DNA from: Paratrimastix pyriformis | Taxonomy: Eukaryota; Preaxostyla; Paratrimastigidae | Assembly: GCA_027972325.1 (NCBI GenBank) | Contig: JAPMOS010000118.1 | Location: forward strand, 17,501-81,500 | Direction of reading: 5' to 3' | Length of the DNA stretch: 64,000 nt | In this document: positions 19,160 through 30,264 of the stretch, piece after piece | How positions within the stretch are numbered: position 1 is the stretch's first letter | How the letters are laid out: every line of letters starts with the position of its first letter | Made by a program: the position numbers and the translations under genes | The notes under the pieces: model-generated | The model's input: only the letters and a program-made list of their open reading frames with translations | The model's database searches: none | Told to the model about the DNA's origin: nothing

Positions 19160-19517
19160 TTGGCCTCCGCGATCTTTCTCCAGTTGCCAACCGTGGGATT
19201 TTGGGAGATGTGCATCGCGAGTGGGGGGGATGGATCGAGGGACCCAAACTATCATACCGCTCGATGCGGTGTTGGTCACTCTCTCCCCCGATGCTCTCCT
19301 GTGCTGCCTCCCCTCGGTGGGGTGCAGAGGGCATCTTACCCGCCAGCTTCGGCTGGGTTTCGGTTTTCTGGTTTCTGTTTCATTCGATTTTTTCGTTTGG
19401 TTTAGATCTCAGAATAGTATAGCACACACTTATGGTACTGGGAAGTGGGACGGCACCTGGCTCCTAACTGTAACGGAGGCAGAGAGGACAGCTATCTATG
19501 CGACCAAGGCGAGTGGA

Positions 19518-19551
19518 CCTCCCTGCGCACGTACAATCGTGCGCAGGGAGG
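19518..19551 (+). repeat. 14-bp-stem hairpin, array copy 2
   Basis: Identical to the hairpin at 16,641-16,674. The third copy is at 21,101-21,134. Confidence 0.9.
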
Positions 19552-19730
19552 TCGTAAGGGTGCGTGCAAAGGGTTTTGGGTCGATACTTCCCAAAACTAC
19601 AGTTATACTCTAGGGAACACTCCCGTGTTCCTCGGAGTAGAGAGTATCTCTACTCTTTTGATGTAAGCGTTGCGATTATCATCCCCCTCGCGCAATAAAA
19701 GAAAAGAAAAAGAACGGAGTACCGGCAGCG

Positions 19731-20147
19731 CGAAAGGGGGATTTCAGAAGGTGTGGTGAAGAAAGTTGCTGGGAGACTGCGAAGACGGTGCGGGCTTAGG
19801 GAAATCTACGCGAATGACTGCAGACTGGCAGCAGAGCTGGGGATTGTGGATGAAGAGACCCAGAAGGAGATTGGGAGTGAACTGGGTGGACTGCGGAGAA
19901 CTATACTTGTAGCGATCAAGCAACGGAAGAAGAACGAGAAGAACGAGGAAGGGATGGACGAAGGGACGTAGTCCGAGTGTCGGCGGTGACCGCCCCTTGT
20001 GGGCGCGAGCCGACCCATGGACCACTTGGGGCGTTCCTTCTTGCGAGCTTGTCTCGCGGGGAGGGCGGACCGGGAGGTCTATGTTACCCGCGGGCTTCGG
20101 CCCGATAACGGACTCGGCGTAAGCCGGGAAGTATCACACACACACAC
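19731..20147 (+). mobile_element. Family-A LINE 3' end (array copy 3, least altered)
   Basis: It encodes the last ~75 residues of ORF3 and ends NEEGMDEGT-stop, followed by the full 3' UTR with all three hairpins and the (CA)n tail. Confidence 0.85.
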
Positions 20148-21013
20148 ACGTCGTGATGAGGAGAATCCACGACAGCTTGGAGGAGGTACCGTGAGGGACC
20201 GTCACCCTATCGATGGCGATCACCGCCCAGCCGCCAAGAAGGAGCGGTCCAAGTCGCCTTCCAATCCATTTGCGGCACCTGCGGCACCACGCCCACTCGC
20301 CCCCACGGCGAATCCTTTCGCTCGGGGTGCACCCACGCCCGCACCTGCCCCTGTGCCTGTTGTTCATGCCCCTGCCCCTGCCCCTGCCCCTGCCCCTGCC
20401 CCTGCCCCTGCCCCTGCCCCTGCCCCTGCTGTCCCTGCTGTCCCTGCTGTCCCTGCTGTCCCTGCTGTCCCTGCTGTCCCTTCCCGTGCTGGTGTGTCTC
20501 TGTTGCCTGTGTCTGTGTCTGTGGCTCGCGCTGCCGCTTCGCCTGACCCTGCTACGGCCCCGCCTCGCAAGATTGGCCTCCGCGATCTTTCTCCAGTTGC
20601 CAACCGTGGGATTTTGGGAGATGTGCATCGCGAGTGGGGGGGATGGATCGAGGGACCCAAACTATCATACCGCTCGATGCGGTGTTGGTGGATGGGGTCC
20701 AGACCCCCCTCGGGCTGGCGCAATGAGTACTTTTCGTTCTAACTGTCATCTTGGTTTCCTTTTTTCGCTTCCCTCGTCACTTTCTTCTGGTTTTCCCGTC
20801 CTTTCTTCGCCCCTTCGTCCCCATGTTTGAACGGTTGTGTCTCTGCGGTATTCCAGTCTCACTCTCTCCCCCGATGCTCTCCTGTGCTGCCTCCCCTCGG
20901 TGGGGTGCAGAGGGCATCTTACCCGCCAGCTTCGGCTGGGTTTCGGTTTTCTGGTTTCTGTTTCATTCGATTTTTTCGTTTGGTTTAGATCTCAGAATAG
21001 TATAGCACACACT
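20148..21013 (+). mobile_element. Family-C element (array copy 3), uninterrupted 3' part
   Basis: 5'-truncated within its ORF. The coding part to 20,742 is open throughout: HPIDGDHRPAAKKERSKSPS, two NPF motifs, (Ala-Pro)n, Ala-Val-Pro repeats, then RKIGLRDLSPVANRG, GPKLSYRSMRCWWMGS and NEYFSF-stop. The 3' UTR has the CTGCCTCCCC/GGGGTGCAG stem, the TTCG hairpin (about 20,926-20,939) and an AGTATAGCACACAC end. The start codon is missing; any ATG upstream lies in the LINE fragment. The C-terminal 50 residues match family B closely, so the two families share an ancestor. Confidence 0.75.
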
Positions 21014-21310
21014 TATGGTACTGGGAAGTGGGACGGCACCTGGCTCCTAACTGTAACGGAGGCAGAGAGGACAGCTATCTATGCGACCAAGGCGAGTGGA
21101 CCTCCCTGCGCACGTACAATCGTGCGCAGGGAGGTCGTAAGGGTGCGTGCAAAGGGTTTTGGGTCGATACTTCCCAAAACTACAGTTATACTCTAGGGAA
21201 CACTCCCGTGTTCCTCGGAGTAGAGAGTATCTCTACTCTTTTGATGTAAGCGTTGCGATTATCATCCCCCTCGCGCAATAAAAGAAAAGAAAAAGAACGG
21301 AGTACCGGCA

Positions 21311-24300
21311 CAGATAGAGATGCCAACCCCGGTTCGCGATCGTTTTTCCCTCTGGCGAAACGCTTGTTTTCTCCCGTCCGAATGTCGAACTTTCCCATCT
21401 CTGGGTCTGTTCGCTTCGTACTATTCCCGCTGCACCTTTTGCATTGGGACGGACTTGGAGCGCGTTCGCCTCATTCATTACATCGCCTCCTTTTTCTGGT
21501 CTTTCTGCGCAGTTCTTCTGAACGTGCTGCGACTGCTATTGGGGGCTCTGAGGCTTTGCCTCTTTCGGTCCTGACGTCTGTGTCGACGTTGGTGACGTTC
21601 ATTATTGCATTTCTTTTCAGTACTCCTGGTCCGGTTGCGGCTGTGCCAGTCTCGGCAAGGCCTTTACCGTTGCAGGGCATAAGTGATCGGCAGACGGGAC
21701 GTGCGTTGGCCTCAACCGGGCAAGGTTGGGAGCCGGGCATCGATCGATTGTTTTTCATCCGGACTCATTCAGCGTGCTTTTGGTGCCCAAAACAAGCACA
21801 GACCAAAACAAAAGAACTTTGGAAGAAAGCGAGAATCGAGACACGCAGCATTCCGGGGTGGTGAAGAATGCCAATGCACGGAAGTGACCTGACCACTCTT
21901 ATCGTCGATTTATAAAAGAATATCACAAAGTGATGTGAAAAAACATCTGGGATCGAATGGTCAACAATGAAGGACCCAGCATTTCGAAAACGGTCGAATG
22001 CAATGAGGCGAACGAAACCGCCTGACGTCGGATCGAATGAAAATCATAAAAATGAAAAGAGGATTGCAATAAAGCCAAGTGTGAAAGAGAGCTTCACATC
22101 AGGGAGGCCGGAAACGAGAACGCCGGCAAAGGAGAGCGAGTGGGACTTGCGGTGGGGTTCGGTCGGCTATCGCAACTTTGACAGACCAGAGTGGCGAGTT
22201 CGCAATTCAGCCCGGAATTGCACCAAAATGCATGAGATCACTAGCCAAAATGAGGAGAAGCTAATCGAATGATGTCCAATGCCGCTGGTCTCGGGGCGTC
22301 CAAAGATCATCTTCCGAGCATTTCAGGGAAGTCCTTGTGTCGGCACGCCTGGAAAGTGGCTCAGTCGATTTGGGTGTGCGTCAGGTCTGTGCCACGCACA
22401 TTGCTTCCGCCCGGCAAATCGAAGTCTCCGCACCCCTTAATGTACCTAAGAATTGGAAAAACCCCATTTTGACGCCCTTCCGGTCTCCACCACCTCCCAC
22501 CCGTCCACCGGAGGCCCAACCTGAATTGCGCAGTATAAAGAGGCCGAGTGGGGCTACACACAGGTATCTTGAGTTCCCTCCAAGGGGGGTCGGGGGGATG
22601 GTGACACCACACAGAACCATCGAGGGGGCATTTGGTCTGGAGACCAAATGGGTTAGGTCCGTTATAGGATGGGGGGATGCAGCCGTCGGGTCGACGGGGG
22701 CCGGGGGGCCGGGGGGGAGGAGGAGTGGTGTGCTGAACGCGAGGAGAGTTGGGTCTGCCACTCGGCAGGGTGTCGCGTTTCGAGTCGATCAACCATGTGA
22801 CCCCCCGGGCGGCCACCTCCCCTTGATGCGAACCCCTCGATGGGGGCGATCCGGAGCGGGCCGCCTCTTTCAACCGTCGCACTCGTGAGCCCTCAGCCCC
22901 GAGACCCTGCCGGAGGATCAGTGGCAGATTGCACCCTTCACGAACCCGGACAGGGTCGTGACGATGGGGCAGGGGGTGCGAAAAAGTTGACAGGGGAGGC
23001 GAGTTCCGGGCCAGCCTGGGGGCGCGGGCAGGGTGGCCGGGCTTCCCCGGGCACCGAGGTGAGGGGAGCCTCTAGTGAACGCGCCGACTTGGGGGCATGG
23101 GGGCTGGGCGCATCGGGCCAGGAGGCGGGCCTAGTGATGACCGACACCCTCCGAACGACCCAGCAGCATGACACCGGGGCAAACTCCGAGGGACCCTACA
23201 GCGGGGGCCGGGAAGTCAATGGTTTTTTCTCGCAATAATGTAGCAAGGGTGCCTTCCCTCAATGCACCGAGGGTGTTTGGACTCCCCTGCGAAGCACCCG
23301 AGCCGCTTCGAGGTCAAAACCTGATATCGCCCATCGATGTCTTGTGTGGTCGCGGGTCGGACTCGATCACCGCGGATCAATTTCACCTTATGTCCGTTCG
23401 AGAAGACCACGAGGACGTCCGAACGCCAAGAGAAATTTCCTTTCCGGCCCCTTCGAACCGGCTGAATGGCGGGCGCAACCTTGTCAAAAATTTGAATTTT
23501 TCAAAACCTTAGGTACATTAAGGGGGCAATGCACAAGTGGGAGTGGCTACGCGATATCGGGACGGCCCCGATGATCTTGCGAAAACCAATCCCAAATGAC
23601 CCCCGTTTATCCCCCGCACCTGAATACCAATTGACCCATAAAACCAACCCTGCTAGCCAGACCTCACCAAACTTTTCGCCATCTGAGCAAAAAAATCCCG
23701 TCCCAAATGACCCCCTTTTCTCTGAAGGAATAGAATCTCCCGCAAGTGAATATTGAAGGGCACCGCGGGCCGTGGGTCGAAACTTCCTCTCCAGTGAACG
23801 ACCCAACAAACGGGAAAATACCAGCCGAAACGGAGAGAGGGACTAGAACCTTTGTAAAAGCGATCCTGGCATATTTGAATGCGGGTGACTCACGTGCTTG
23901 CTTACAAAAGATTTTTTCTTTAGAAAAACCGCAGTGCATCAATTAGAGGATAGTGACGGAACCACATCGTGCGATATTTTCTCCCATTCTCGCCGTGAAA
24001 CCTGCATGAACGCAAACTCGCATTCTCGTGTTGCAAAGTTCCCTCCGAATCCTCCGTTTGCTTTACCTCAAGTTGTGGTCTTCTTTCTTTGGTTTCCTCA
24101 ACCACAACACATTCCGATTAAGCTCATCGGCATCACGCTCAGCTGCGTGGTCAGTGGCTCAAACGATCTGTGTAATTTAGTTTCTTTGTCTTGTTTTCAC
24201 AGCACACGACACGAAAAACAAAGTGGATACCTCACTCGTCTGTCTTTGGGCAGTTTTCACGGGAGAAAAAACAACAATGAGAACCAGGGGGTAATATTGC

Positions 24301-24690
24301 TTCGGCCGGCGGTTCAGGTGGGAGGTGCTCTTGGGTGTGCTTTGGGTGTGCCCATTCGGCAGCACCCCTAATGGCCATCCATTTGAGATAGTTGGGAGAT
24401 GGCTGCGTTTTTTGGGTGAGACTTCCGGAACCCTATCATCGTCCCGGATTCTCGTGGCCGGACCCAAGTCGGAATGAGGTCCTGTAGTCACTCTCAAGGG
24501 ACGTTGGCAATGGCTGAATCTCTTGGTGGGGCAAACCAGGGGGAAACAACCCTATTCCCACAACACCACCCTCCTTAGGGACGGGTTTCACGCAAGGATG
24601 CGGCTGGAAGAGGGTTGGTAGGTAGGGAGTTCCGAAGGTTCCTCCCCCCCTTGGAAGGAAGGAAGAGGGCCAACGAAAAACCCACACGGA
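21311..24690. other. 3.4 kb with no confident gene
   Basis: Less GC-rich than its surroundings. A frame at 21,500-21,865 has a hydrophobic stretch (VSTLVTFIIAFLFS) but no recognisable domain. Inverted copies of CCCTTAATGTACCTAAG lie at 22,434-22,450 and 23,508-23,524. Direct repeats of TCCCAAATGACCCCC lie at about 23,590 and 23,701. Nothing else is supported. Confidence 0.45.
22434..23524. repeat. Inverted-repeat-bounded segment, possible non-autonomous transposon
   Basis: A 17-bp perfect inverted repeat (CCCTTAATGTACCTAAG), with weaker similarity continuing inward into an A-run, bounds about 1.09 kb with no transposase. No target duplication could be confirmed. Confidence 0.3.
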
Positions 24691-24699
24691 TTAGCGACG

Positions 24700-25867
24700 A
24701 TGGCGACGGCGGCGCTTGCCGTGGGTTCCACCCGTAGAGTCCACAGGGGCGACTGGGACAGGGGCGGGCGAAGAGGCAGACGGAGACATGGGCGGAGATG
24801 GGCGGAGACGTGGGCGGAGGTGGAGGAAGGGACGAGTCAGACGGGGGCGCGGAGGCGGGGCAGGGGCAGGGGCAGGGGCAGGGGCAGGGGCAGGGGGGCA
24901 GGGGCAGGGCAGGGGCAGGGGCAGGGGCAGGGGCAGGGGCAGGGGGCAGGGGCAGGGGCAGGGGCAGGGCAGGGGACGGAGCAGGGAGTCCGTGAGACCG
25001 CGGGGTCTATCACGATGGCATCTGACGGGCACAGAGAAGAAATGACATGCATGTGCACGACGGTCGGGGCAGCCTCCAAAGGAGAGAAACGGAGCGGCAG
25101 CTCCAGGGTCTCTGTCCGCCGGCTGTCACGATGGGAACGGCTTCCGGAGGGGCCGAGGGAACGAGGCCGAGATGCGTTGCCAGGGCTTGGCTGATGGCGT
25201 TGGCTTGGGCACCGCTGTCCAGGATGGCATGGACAGGGCGCCCGTCCGGGAGGACCGCGGTGGTGCGGAAGTTCCTGTCAAGGGTACCGCAAGGCGGGTA
25301 GGGGGGGTCCGGGGCTGGGTTGGCGACCAAGACACGGAGGAAGTGCTTGGGGTCGCCCTTGGCGGCGAGCCTGGCACTCCGTCGGACTGGGGGATCAGCC
25401 GGGGAAGCGCTGAAGGGCTGGACCACTGGTGGTGGCTGGGGCTGGGTTGGTGGGAGGGGAGGGTGCGGGGGGGTCCGAGGCCGCACGGGGGCAGTCCCTC
25501 TCCTGATGGCCGGGCTGCCGGCACCTCACGCAAATGCCGAGGGCACGCAGGCGGGCCTTCTCCTCAAACGTCAGCTTGGGAAGCGACGGAAAGAACGGGC
25601 GTGAGGAGGGGACGGCGGCGATTGTCTCATCGTCACCGGAGGAGGACATGGAGGCTGAATCGGCCGGGTCCGAGGCAGGAGGGGCGGCCGGGTCCGAGGC
25701 AGGAGGGGCGACGGGCTGGGGGGCTTGTTGGCGGGGGCGAGGCGGGGTGCTGGTCGGGAGCTGAAGGCCCGAGGAGACGAGCGTCTCCTTCGCCTCGTGT
25801 AGGCGCTTGGCGAGCGCCAGGGAGCAGTCGAAGCAAGCCTTGAGTGCCTGCTCTTCCGGGTCCTCAG

Positions 25868-25902
<35 letters not shown>

Positions 25903-26190
25903 GCGGTGGCAGCCGGGGCGCGAAGCTCGCTGGCTCCCTGTCCTGCCTCCGGGAGGCGGTCCTGCCTGCCCACCTTTACCTGTAGCCGCCGCTGCCGCAC
26001 TGTGCAGGCCGGGGGACCCTCATTTCCGGTCACCTGACCCATGGTTTGCGCCTGCCCCATGGTTCGAGCCACCCCCGCCGTCGCCACCATCACCCCCTCC
26101 GCCGTCGCCACCACCTGCAGCGCGCACCCGTCGCGTTGTTCTTGACGATGACTCGACACCGCCACCGCCGCCGCCGCCGCCACCGCCACC
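24700..26190 (-). mobile_element. LTR-retrotransposon gag-protease fossil (Ty3-like)
   Basis: On the minus strand a gag-type segment carries the zinc knuckle CVRCRQPGHQERDCP (about 25,490-25,535). It is followed by an aspartic-protease segment with the ILDSGAQANA active-site motif (about 25,190-25,220). A Thr-Asp repeat lies upstream, and a GGGGCA simple repeat (about 24,860-24,975) lies at the protease end. No reverse transcriptase, integrase or LTR is recognised, so this is a partial, broken remnant with at least one break. Age cannot be judged without LTRs. A related gag-pro arrangement sits at 52.0-53.6 kb. Confidence 0.7.
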
Positions 26191-26339
26191 GCGCCGCAGC
26201 CGTCGCAGGATCGACGACGACACTGACGACACTGACGACGCTGAAGACGATGACGACGCGGACGACGAAACCGACGCTGAGGCCGCCCCCGAGCTCCCGC
26301 TCATTGAAGGTCTGGGCCACTCGCGCGGCCACCACCCAA

Positions 26340-27062
26340 AACAACACAAAAAAACAAAACTGACCAAGCACATTTTCCGGGGGTATGGTTGGGGGAGGGC
26401 AGGCGTCGAATGCCTGCCCCCCAACCCCGAACTCCGCTGGCTGGCCACTCTGCCCACCCATGTCAGGCTTCAAACTGAGAAATTGCACCCACAAACGGAA
26501 GGCACCGGACCACCCGAGAAGGAGTTCTGGCTCCGAAAACGACGGCGGGCGGCCATCGTGGGAAGCCCCCACCTCAGCGAGGAGAGAGACCCCGAGACCT
26601 ACTACCGGAGCCTCCTCTTGCTTCACCTGCCGTGGCGGGACGAGGCCGCCATTGTCCCTCCCGGATCGACTGCCAAACAGGTCTTCCTTCAACGGAGAGC
26701 CGAAATGGTAACCCTTGGAGGCCAACCGGAATGCGTCACCGAGCTCACGCTGGCTCTCCGCCGTGCCGCCACGGCCGACCTTATCCAACACGCCGCCACC
26801 GACACGGCCACCGCCCCTGGCGGCTCACCGTTGCAGCCGATGCCCGGTTTTGCGGGACCCGACCTCTCTCCCCTGGAGCAGCAGCACACGCCCCCGACCG
26901 CCGGGCGGTCCGTTGCAAGGGGCAGAAGTACTTGTGGGGCCGTCCCAAAACCCACCAAGGAGGACCAGCCTTCCACCCTGGACTACCTCAAGAAGTGTGA
27001 GCAGCCGTCGGCAAGGCCCTCCACAGCGGTAGCGACGGCTGATTTCGTTCGAGCCTTGGCCG
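26340..27062 (+). CDS. Exon of a helicase-type gene (region N-terminal to a Pif1/Helitron helicase)
   Basis: The plus strand encodes ELRWLATLPTHVRLQ, then RRAAIVGSPHLSEERDPETY, then YRSLLLLHLPWRDEAAIVPP. The pattern (R-x-P/I-V-G ... D-P-E-x-Y-x-x-L-L-L-L-H-x-P-W-R) is what usually precedes the Pif1 helicase core in Helitron-like and related large proteins. The frame runs straight into a 42-bp inverted repeat at 27,063 and ends in it, so the helicase core is absent here. The core at 10.6-12.8 kb abuts the same repeat family on its own upstream side, so the two may be halves of one type of gene. Upstream, a (CCG)n-rich stretch (26,150-26,210) and Asp-rich repeats are probably linker. Confidence 0.5.
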
Positions 27063-27498
27063 ATCAGAACCCCCCGAACCCTACGGGACTGCTGTCAGGA
27101 CACCATCATGTGGAGTTTGGCAGTATCTTCAGGTTACACCGAACTTGAAAGATTAAATAATTAGTTTCAAGATAAATTATTTCGCAAGAAAAGTTAGTCT
27201 TACTCTCCCTGGCGTACCTGCCTTACTCCCGCATTTTTTCGGCGGTAGAAAAGACAAGCATCCAAGATTAGACTCCCATCGAGGGACCCCCCAAGGGGGG
27301 CCAGAGATAGACGATCCCTCAGCCATATAGTCCGGAAAAGAGGTGATTAGAAAAACCGGACGGCCTTCACTCACATTCGATCTCTGACCCCTTCGCTCCG
27401 GGGCCTCCCTCAACCGCGCTGCGTCCGCGGCCGCCAGGGGTGGGAGGTGGGATTCTGGTGTCCTGACAGCAGTCCCGTAGGGTTCGGGGGGTTCTGAT
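27063..27498. mobile_element. 436-bp element with perfect 42-bp terminal inverted repeats
   Basis: Bases 27,063-27,104 (ATCAGAACCCCCCGAACC...CAGGACACC) and 27,457-27,498 are exact reverse complements. The interior (27,089-27,246) is shared with 12,808-12,966. It encodes nothing, so it fits a MITE-like non-autonomous DNA element. A clear target duplication is not seen. Confidence 0.65.
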
Positions 27499-27576
27499 AA
27501 GTCCGTCGTATCCTCGGACTTCCTGAACCCCCTCTCACCGGTTACGGTCCTGCTGTCAGGACACCATCATGTGGAG
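27497..27576 (+). repeat. Second copy of the dispersed element end
   Basis: It matches 12,753-12,834, including the AAGTCCG/CGGACTT stem-loop (27,499-27,521) and the GTCCTG-CTGT-CAGGAC hairpin. It lies directly beside the 42-bp-TIR element. Confidence 0.85.
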
Positions 27577-28725
27577 ATTTCAAAGATTCGTCGGGCCGTG
27601 TCCACACCCGCAGAAGGGCGCGGACGTACCTCCCGACCTGACCCCGTAACGACGCTGCCCATCAGGCGAGCGACTTGTCGAAAAGGGCAGAGAAAACCCC
27701 AGCAGCAACGATCGGCCTGCTCATGGAGCAAGCGGTTGTATCCCAAGGCACATCCCAATAGTCAACGAGTCGGGATGGCCAAAGCCCATTCAAAGGGCGA
27801 AACACAATTCTATTCCACGGGAAAAAACGAGGGAGCTATCCACTCGTCAAAACGCTAAACCCCATCGGCCAACGGCCACGCGGGTCGCGCCCTGAAAAAC
27901 ACATCCATGTTCTGACCGGAAGGTCAACGAGCCCCGGAGCATCAGCCGATGAAGGGTGGAAACGCATCCGACCCGACAAGAGAAGGGGGAAAACTCTGCG
28001 ACTGAACAGCGTCAGCCAGCCGTGTCGTCCCACAAAACGTCCGGAGGCCCCGGATGATACCGTGGCTGACCGCCACGAAACGTGCCGCTCCCGGGGCAGC
28101 TGCAAGGGGCAGGCCCCAGAGCGAAGAGCGACCACCACCGGTGGGATCAACAGGTCCGCTGGCGGACCAGCCAGGGGCACCCAACAAATCCGAAGCCCGG
28201 CCAAGCCGCCGCAACGCACTCGGCCAGACACTGCGCAAGGTACCCGCACCAGATGGGAAAAAAGGGGGGCAGTGCCCCCGACCATCGCGGGGAACCCATA
28301 GCTGGGCCCGAGCCAACAGCAGCCCCTCTCACACTGGAGAAGGGAAGCGACAATGTCCGCATGATGATCCCAAATATGCGGAGGAACGCGCGCCGGTCCC
28401 GAGACCCGCAGCCCAAGAGAGCCGCCCAGGAGAAGGACAGACACTATCTCCCACGATGGGCCACAGAGGAGCCGGACGAACCCGGTTGCCTCAAGGGAAA
28501 CAGGCGGAGTAGCGCAGCAAGGCCGACTTGAAGCCAGCTGCAACGCACACCCGCAAAGACGGATTGAAAAAACCCGTCGCGCGACGCGGCATCGCGCGTC
28601 ACCTGCGGAAAGCGCTCTGCGTTCCGCACCAAGCTCATCGCGTCCAGCAAACAGCACAGGTCACCGACTGCAGAGCACCGCACAAGGCGTAGAGCTCAAG
28701 GTAGACGAGAGTGCCAGGCGCGGCG
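27577..28725. other. No confident gene
   Basis: A minus-strand frame of about 270 codons and a plus-strand frame of about 150 codons overlap here. Both are Cys/Arg/Pro-rich without recognisable motifs, so I do not call either. Confidence 0.4.
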
Positions 28726-28726
28726 C

Positions 28727-28892
28727 ACCGCATGATCGCGCAAGGCGAACCGCATGATCGCGCAAGGCGAACCGCATCATCGCGCAAGGCGAACCGCATC
28801 ATCGCGCAAGGCGAACCGCATCATCGCGCAGCGGAAATCATCACAGCGGACGTCATCACAGCGGACGTCATCACAGCGGACCGCGCCAACGC
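28727..28892 (+). repeat. Two adjacent short tandem repeats (22 bp and 15 bp)
   Basis: Five units of about 22 bp containing CGCATSATCGCGCAAGGCGA, then about three units of GCGGACGTCATCACA. The junction shares CGCAGCGGA. Confidence 0.9.
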
Positions 28893-30260
28893 GGACGGCG
28901 TCACAACGGCATGCGTACCGCGTAGCGTCCAGCGCGCACCAGGAACAGAACCACGCGAGCGCCACGCGCAGCTCCGACGCCGAAAGGGGGTAGTACCACG
29001 GAAGGGAAACTGCGAACCCCCTTTGAGGGAGTTCACCCGCTTGCATCAGTGACCGACAGCAGATTTGGACCCATCCCCACAGGGGGTGGCCCTGTATGCC
29101 AAAAGCAAGCCCTGGCATTCTGCCAGAGGCACCGGGCATCAGGCAACGAGCCAGCTCGCGGCAGCGCGCACCAGAGAGGCGCAGACTCAACCGACAAGGC
29201 AAAGCCAGAGACAAGTCTCCCTCTTCAGCGAACCGCCATGGGCCATGGGCGAACCAGGCGCAAGGTCCCTCCATCAAACACAGTAATGGAGATCTCAAGA
29301 AAAGAGGCAACAGTGCCCGCCCAGCGGTCCGCACCGCGGAACGGATGAAAGTTCACCCACCGAAGTCCGATAGAGATGGCAGTCAACCCCATCTTGGTCC
29401 GGACAGGACAACAAGAGGCACTGCCTCCGCCCCAAGGGCGCTCTCCAGCCCCAGTCGACCCCCGTCGAACCGACACCCAAAGGAGGGGCGGCCCAACAAG
29501 GGTTGCCCGCCCAGTGTCGGGCAAAGTCCACAGGACGTCGTGCCCTGGTCAGCCGTGTGAACGGCGTGAACACCCGGTCGGCCGCCAGCAACGTGGCAAA
29601 GAGGGGGGAAAACCACCCCGCGCGGAAACCACACCCCACATACGTGGGGCTGAGTCAACACTGGTCTCGCGGAACAACACGAGGCCAAGCCGGCAAGACC
29701 TCCAAGGCGGCTTGGGGGCAAGACCCCCAAGTCGGGCGGGGGACAGATCCGCAAAGCGGGAGGGGGCTAGACCCCAAATCGGGTGGGGGCAAGGCCCCCC
29801 ACCCCCACGATCAGTCGGCTCGCGACGCGAGCCCGAGACCCAACTAGGTCGAGGAGACAAAGAGAGATGAGCGCGGAACCGGTCACGACCGACCAGCATG
29901 AGCATTGCATGCGCTCTTTCGCGCAAAAAGCATAAACCGCTCCGCTCGCCTGAGGCACGAAAGAAGCCACCCAAAGAAAACGGGGGGGGCGCCGAGCAAG
30001 CCTCAGCGGTATCAGAGGGGCAAGGCCCCATCATCTGCGGAGAAACCGGCATGATGTCCAGAAAACAGAAGAACGGAAAGCAACCAACCCTTCTGCATCA
30101 AAAAAGGCCGGGCCGAAACCAAATCGGGCCACCCAGAGAACCAGCTCCAAAAACTGGTGCCAATGCCGCGAAGGGAATGAGATCCCCTTGGCCCACTAAG
30201 GGTGCGCAAAGAGGGAACAATTCGCACCAACTCGCCGGCTTTCTGGGAATGAGCCGCGAA
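28893..30260. other. No confident gene upstream of the recombinase
   Basis: Open frames on both strands lack motifs. It contains short imperfect repeats (CCCCAAGTCGGGCGGGGG-like, 29,720-29,790) and the palindrome GGCTCGC-GAC-GCGAGCC (about 29,817-29,833). Confidence 0.4.
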
Positions 30261-30264
30261 AGGA

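Larger units (their letters stand above)
17228..19432 (+). mobile_element. Family-C element (array copy 2), split by family B
   Basis: Same arrangement as in copy 1, with a longer Ala-Pro tract and the 165-bp 3' deletion that removes the end of the coding region. Confidence 0.75.
16854..19730 (+). repeat. Copy 2 of the ~3-kb tandem unit
   Basis: 2,877 bp. It matches copy 1 including the family-B insertion and the 45-bp deletion. It lacks about 165 bp of the family-C 3' part that copies 1 and 3 retain (equivalent to roughly 16,230-16,395) and differs in Ala-Pro repeat number. Confidence 0.9.
19731..21310 (+). repeat. Copy 3 of the tandem unit, without the family-B insertion
   Basis: About 1,580 bp. 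It keeps the ORF3 stop, the GGCGGTGACCGCC palindrome and an uninterrupted family-C element, so it represents the ancestral form of the unit. Confidence 0.9.

Noticed and set aside
19999-20147. Start of the family-C ORF at MGASRPMDHLG
   Set aside because: This ATG lies in the 3' UTR of the neighbouring LINE fragment; the family-C copy is simply 5'-truncated in frame.
24700-25194. Arg/Gly-rich nucleic-acid-binding protein on the plus strand
   Set aside because: It is the translation of a (GGGGCA)n simple repeat opposite the gag-pro fossil.
25844-26340. Plus-strand coding through 25.8-26.3 kb
   Set aside because: It is the antisense of the gag fossil and a (CCG)n-type repeat; only the part from about 26.34 kb looks protein-like.
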